Assembly (NCBI GenBank): GCA_018661145.1
Contig: JABJIU010000161.1
Coordinates: 1 to 16,879 of the forward strand
Source: Pseudomonadota bacterium
Lineage (GTDB): Bacteria; Pseudomonadota; Gammaproteobacteria; Arenicellales; UBA868
Direction of reading: 5' to 3'
Length of the DNA: 16,879 nucleotides
Positions 14,562 to 16,879 of the stretch are shown here, one piece after another. The position numbers and the translations under genes are program-made. The stretch's first letter is position 1; every line of letters starts with the position of its first letter. The notes beneath the pieces are model-generated. The model had not been told where the DNA came from and made no database searches. It saw only the letters and a program-made list of their open reading frames with translations.

Positions 14562-14633
14562 TCAATCTCCTATGTTCAGAACGAAAAACTGAGTCCAGCT
14601 TTCTCGCGCTCTTTCTTTAACTCTCTGGCTCAT
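14562..14633 (-). CDS. 23-codon ORF between tolB and pal (hypothetical)
   Basis: In the 100 bases between tolB and pal, an ATG at 14633 opens a frame of 23 codons (begins MSQRVKERARESW) whose TGA lies two bases before the pal ATG and which contains the pal ribosome site. The peptide is basic and has no recognised family. No well-placed ribosome site precedes it. It may be chance, or it may couple translation to pal. Confidence 0.2.
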   Translation of the reverse strand: MSQRVKERARESWTQFFVLNIGD

Positions 14634-14659
14634 AAGCCGCATTTCCCAAAAATGCCGCC

Positions 14660-15982
14660 TCAGCGACTCGCGGCCCAGGCCGGCTCCCGTACATCACCCT
14701 CAGTAGACTTAAGCACCTGCCTTACCCGACCGTCCGCTGATACTACAGCGAGGACACCATCCCTGCCCATGCGCGTCGCATACAAAATCATCGCGCCATT
14801 GGGCGAAAACGTCGGCGACTCGTCAAGTGTACCGTCTGTAAGCACATCAGTTCTACCACTCTCTGGATAGAATACACCAATCTGGTAGCCCGCGCCCTGC
14901 CCGCGATTGGTCACCAGCACCAGTCGCTTACCGGTCGGATCGTAGGAGGCGCCGGCATTCTCCTTACCCTCACGCGTCAGGCGCTCAGCCTTGCCCCCAT
15001 TTCGACTCACCCGATAAATATGGGGACGTCCATTGCGGTCAGAGGTAAAGACCAAATATCGCCCATCGGGAGACCAGGCCGGCTCCGTGTCGATGGCGGG
15101 ATGTTTGGTCAGGCGACGAAGTTCTCCTGACTCGACCCCCAGCACATAGATATCCGTATTGCCCCGCGAGGATACCGTCAACGCGAGCGACTTGCCATCA
15201 GGGGACCAGGCTGGTGCGCTCGCGGATCCGTCAAAACGCGCGACAGGCCGTCGAGTGCCGGCACTGATGTCCTGTAGCCAGACATTCGCCCCGGATTGAT
15301 TATCTGAAAACGAGACATAAGCCAGCCGCTGGCCATTGGGTGACCACGCTGGAGACAGCACTGGCAGATTGGTGGTCTTGAGGATCTGCTGGGAATTATG
15401 ACCATCCGAATCAGCAATCATCAACTGGTAAACCCGGTCACCGCCATCACTGAGCTGCATCGTGACATAAGCGATCCGGGTATCAAACGCCCCTTTGATA
15501 CCGGTCATCTCGTAAAAGATCCGGTCGCTGATTTGGTGTGCCACCTGCCTTAACTGTGCCGCGTTCGCCGTATAGCGCAAACCCACCTTGACCCGCTCCC
15601 GATAAACATCCAGAAGCTGAAAACTGACCTCGAACTGGTCAGGCCCTTTCTCGGTAATACGACCGACCACCAGCGCCTCTGCCTTGATCAGACGCCAATC
15701 CTTGTAACGCACTTCAGAAACTTCACTCGGACTGCTTAAATAATCTGCGGGCGACAGCAGGTCAAACCTTCCTGATCGATGTAGATCAGCCGCAACGATA
15801 GCGCGCAGATTCTCAGGCGGATCACCGGTGCCTTGCCAACGGAAGGGAGCAGCGGCCACCGGAATCCCTGATCTCTCACCTTGGGTGATCTCGATCGTCA
15901 GCGCAGCTGCGGCCGAACCGGGGTGAATAAATACCATCGCGACTACGAAAAGCAGCGCCAGCGCTTTTTGAAAACCTTTCAT
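14660..15982 (-). CDS. tolB: Tol-Pal system beta-propeller protein TolB
   Basis: TolB is the periplasmic protein that switches between Pal and TolA. The 440-residue precursor has a signal peptide (basic MKGFQK, then a hydrophobic stretch ending GSAAA) and a mature start near ALTIEITQG, close to the TolA-binding N-terminal segment of known TolB. The N-terminal alpha/beta domain (about 30-160) includes FRWQGTGDPPENLRAIVAADL. A six-bladed propeller follows, with clear PD40 repeats: AWSPNGQRLAYVS, AWSPDGKSLALTV, AWSPDGRYLVFTS, YDPTGKRLVLVTN and FSPNGAMILYATR. ATG 15982 has GGTGA five bases upstream and gives the cleaner signal peptide; ATG 15994, 7 bases after the tolA stop, adds only MVTS. A five-codon ORF, MISRW, overlaps the tolA stop as ATGA. 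Length is typical. Confidence 0.96.
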   Translation of the reverse strand: MKGFQKALALLFVVAMVFIHPGSAAAALTIEITQGERSGIPVAAAPFRWQGTGDPPENLRAIVAADLHRSGRFDLLSPADYLSSPSEVSEVRYKDWRLIKAEALVVGRITEKGPDQFEVSFQLLDVYRERVKVGLRYTANAAQLRQVAHQISDRIFYEMTGIKGAFDTRIAYVTMQLSDGGDRVYQLMIADSDGHNSQQILKTTNLPVLSPAWSPNGQRLAYVSFSDNQSGANVWLQDISAGTRRPVARFDGSASAPAWSPDGKSLALTVSSRGNTDIYVLGVESGELRRLTKHPAIDTEPAWSPDGRYLVFTSDRNGRPHIYRVSRNGGKAERLTREGKENAGASYDPTGKRLVLVTNRGQGAGYQIGVFYPESGRTDVLTDGTLDESPTFSPNGAMILYATRMGRDGVLAVVSADGRVRQVLKSTEGDVREPAWAASR

Positions 15983-16001
15983 TGAGGTCACCATCTAGAG
16001 A

Positions 16002-16724
16002 TCATGATTCGGGTTTAAAGATAAAGTTGAATTCTTTCAAATATTCGTAAAAACGCGCCTCTCCCGGGAAGGGGAGCGGGGATGCCTTGAAAATAGCATT
16101 TTCCGCGGACTCATCCAAACGGGCGTCGCCACTGCTACGGGTCATTTTCACCGACTTTACATTGCCTTCTCGGTCCACCTTAACGAGAAACTCGACGCTG
16201 AGTCCGGAAAAATCACCTGGCTCACTCCAGTTTTTGCTGACCTGCTCCTTGATGGCCCAAGCCACCGCACCAAAAGCTGACACCGCGTCACTTTCGTCAT
16301 GTTCGCGCTGGGCTTTGGCCTCTGCGGCCTTCTTCGCTTTTTCAGCCTCCTTGCGTTTTCTTTCCGCTTCGGCTTTTCGTTTTTTCTCTGCTTGGGCTTT
16401 TTTCTTTTTCTCGGCTTCTAGCTTCTTCTTACGCTCGGCCTCTTTTTTCTTCTTTTCTTCAGCTTTGTGTTTTTCTTCGGCTTTACGTTTTTTCTCTGCT
16501 TGGGCTTTTTTCTTCTCTTGCTCGATCCGCCGCTTTTCCCGTTCAATTGCGGCAAGGTCTATCGCCTTTGCCTGTACGGGACTCGCCGGCGCAGGGGTTA
16601 CGGCCTGCGGCTGAATCAGAAGACTGACGCCAAGGAGCGCACCGAAGATGATATGAATGACAACTGCATAGACGAATGCCCGCACAGGGGTGCCGACGTT
16701 TCGCGAAGTGCGGTGCACCGGCAA
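16002..16724 (-). CDS. tolA: TolA, energy-transducing inner-membrane protein of the Tol-Pal system
   Basis: TolA spans the periplasm and passes proton-motive-force-driven movement of TolQR to TolB and Pal. The 240-residue protein has the three classic domains. A single membrane helix lies near the N-terminus (AFVYAVVIHIIFGALLGVSL, about 16-35). A highly charged Lys/Glu/Ala helical rod spans about 55-145. The C-terminal globular domain (about 148-240) contains VAWAIKEQVSKNWSEPGDF, VEFLVKVDREGNVKSVKMTR and SSGDARLDESAENAIFKASP. It is short beside E. coli TolA (421) because the rod is short. The rod holds a 36-codon tandem unit, seen also as a DNA repeat. The frame starts at TTG 16724, directly after the tolR stop; GTG 16718 is equally likely, and no Shine-Dalgarno sequence decides it. 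Confidence 0.92.
   Translation of the reverse strand: MPVHRTSRNVGTPVRAFVYAVVIHIIFGALLGVSLLIQPQAVTPAPASPVQAKAIDLAAIEREKRRIEQEKKKAQAEKKRKAEEKHKAEEKKKKEAERKKKLEAEKKKKAQAEKKRKAEAERKRKEAEKAKKAAEAKAQREHDESDAVSAFGAVAWAIKEQVSKNWSEPGDFSGLSVEFLVKVDREGNVKSVKMTRSSGDARLDESAENAIFKASPLPFPGEARFYEYLKEFNFIFKPES
16367..16514. repeat. Direct repeats inside tolA (40 bases, 1 mismatch, offset 108)
   Basis: Bases 16367-16406 and 16475-16514 match at 39 of 40 positions, with an exact core of 29 bases at 16378-16406 and 16486-16514. The offset is 108 bases, exactly 36 codons, so the rod motif KKKAQAEKKRKAE appears twice in frame. This suggests duplication within the TolA rod. Confidence 0.85.
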
Positions 16725-16879
16725 TCAGTTATCTAAGGAATCGGTTACAAGCCCAACCCCTGGGACACCCGCCTGCTGCAACAGCACCATCGCCTGTACC
16801 ACGGCGTCATAACGCACGCTCTTGTCTGCCCGGACGAGAAATTCGGTCTCAGGACTGTTGCGCATTACGATATCCCCCT
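16725..16879 (-). CDS. tolR: TolR, C-terminal part (5' part beyond window edge)
   Basis: The frame open from the right edge to a TGA at 16725-16727 encodes about 50 residues, including ETEFLVRADKSVRYDAVVQA and MVLLQQAGVPGVGLVTD. This is the C-terminal half of the ExbD/TolR periplasmic domain (RADKxVxY followed by LxxAGVxxVGL). TolR forms the proton-driven stator with TolQ in the inner membrane. tolA begins directly after the stop, and tolQ is expected beyond the edge. ExbD is the alternative, but the neighbouring tolA-tolB-pal settles it. Confidence 0.93.
   Translation of the reverse strand, partial: GDIVMRNSPETEFLVRADKSVRYDAVVQAMVLLQQAGVPGVGLVTDSLDN

Noticed and set aside
16087..16614. Long plus-strand frame rich in Phe/Ser opposite tolA
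   Set aside because: It is the mirror of the Lys/Glu-rich TolA rod; the composition is a by-product of the antisense strand.
1..16879. Mobile element, prophage, CRISPR array, toxin-antitoxin or defence island
   Set aside because: No transposase, integrase, terminal repeats, regular spaced repeats or known defence domains are present; gene order is conserved housekeeping.

Overview
This window looks like ordinary chromosome from a gammaproteobacterium. The order dciA-secA-argJ-mutT, then convergent coaE with the type IV pilus genes pilD, pilC, pilB and pilA, matches the arrangement around 2 minutes in Escherichia coli (secA-mutT / yacG-zapD-coaE / hofC-hofB-ppdD) and related blocks in Pseudomonas. 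A tolR-tolA-tolB-pal-cpoB cluster closes the window. Species cannot be set from the sequence. I see no phage, transposon, CRISPR, tRNA or rRNA signal.

Layout: 1-377 (-) is a DUF2244 membrane protein cut by the window edge. 606-1442 (-) is bioC, divergent from comF (1536-2321, +). comF converges on the major pilin pilA (2379-2855, -), and the two share a strong hairpin terminator. The 327-base space between pilA and pilB (2856-3182) holds a near-perfect CRP/Vfr-type palindrome set about -40.5 from a good pilA -10 box, plus two further dyads. pilB, pilC, pilD, coaE and a Nudix hydrolase follow on the plus strand to 8272. They meet mutT, argJ and secA (8285-12713, minus, transcribed from secA to mutT). 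dciA (12836-13291, +) diverges from secA and converges on the Tol-Pal cluster, which is transcribed leftward from the right edge (tolR partial, tolA, tolB, pal, cpoB).

How the genes work together: pilA/B/C/D encode the pilin, the extension ATPase, the platform protein and the prepilin peptidase of a type IVa pilus. ComF is a competence-associated protein that fits natural transformation. BioC starts pimeloyl synthesis for biotin. CoaE finishes CoA synthesis, and the Nudix gene directly behind it resembles CoA diphosphatases. MutT cleans oxidised dGTP. ArgJ recycles acetyl groups in arginine synthesis. SecA drives protein export. DciA loads the replicative helicase. Tol-Pal-CpoB maintains the outer membrane and couples its constriction to cell division.

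I did not find an evidently new multi-gene system. The best leads are regulatory or architectural: the CRP-type site at pilA, a 9-codon coupling ORF between pilC and pilD, a Nudix gene in the position held by zapD-yacG in E. coli, a CpoB without the usual N-terminal coiled coil, and an in-frame duplication inside tolA.
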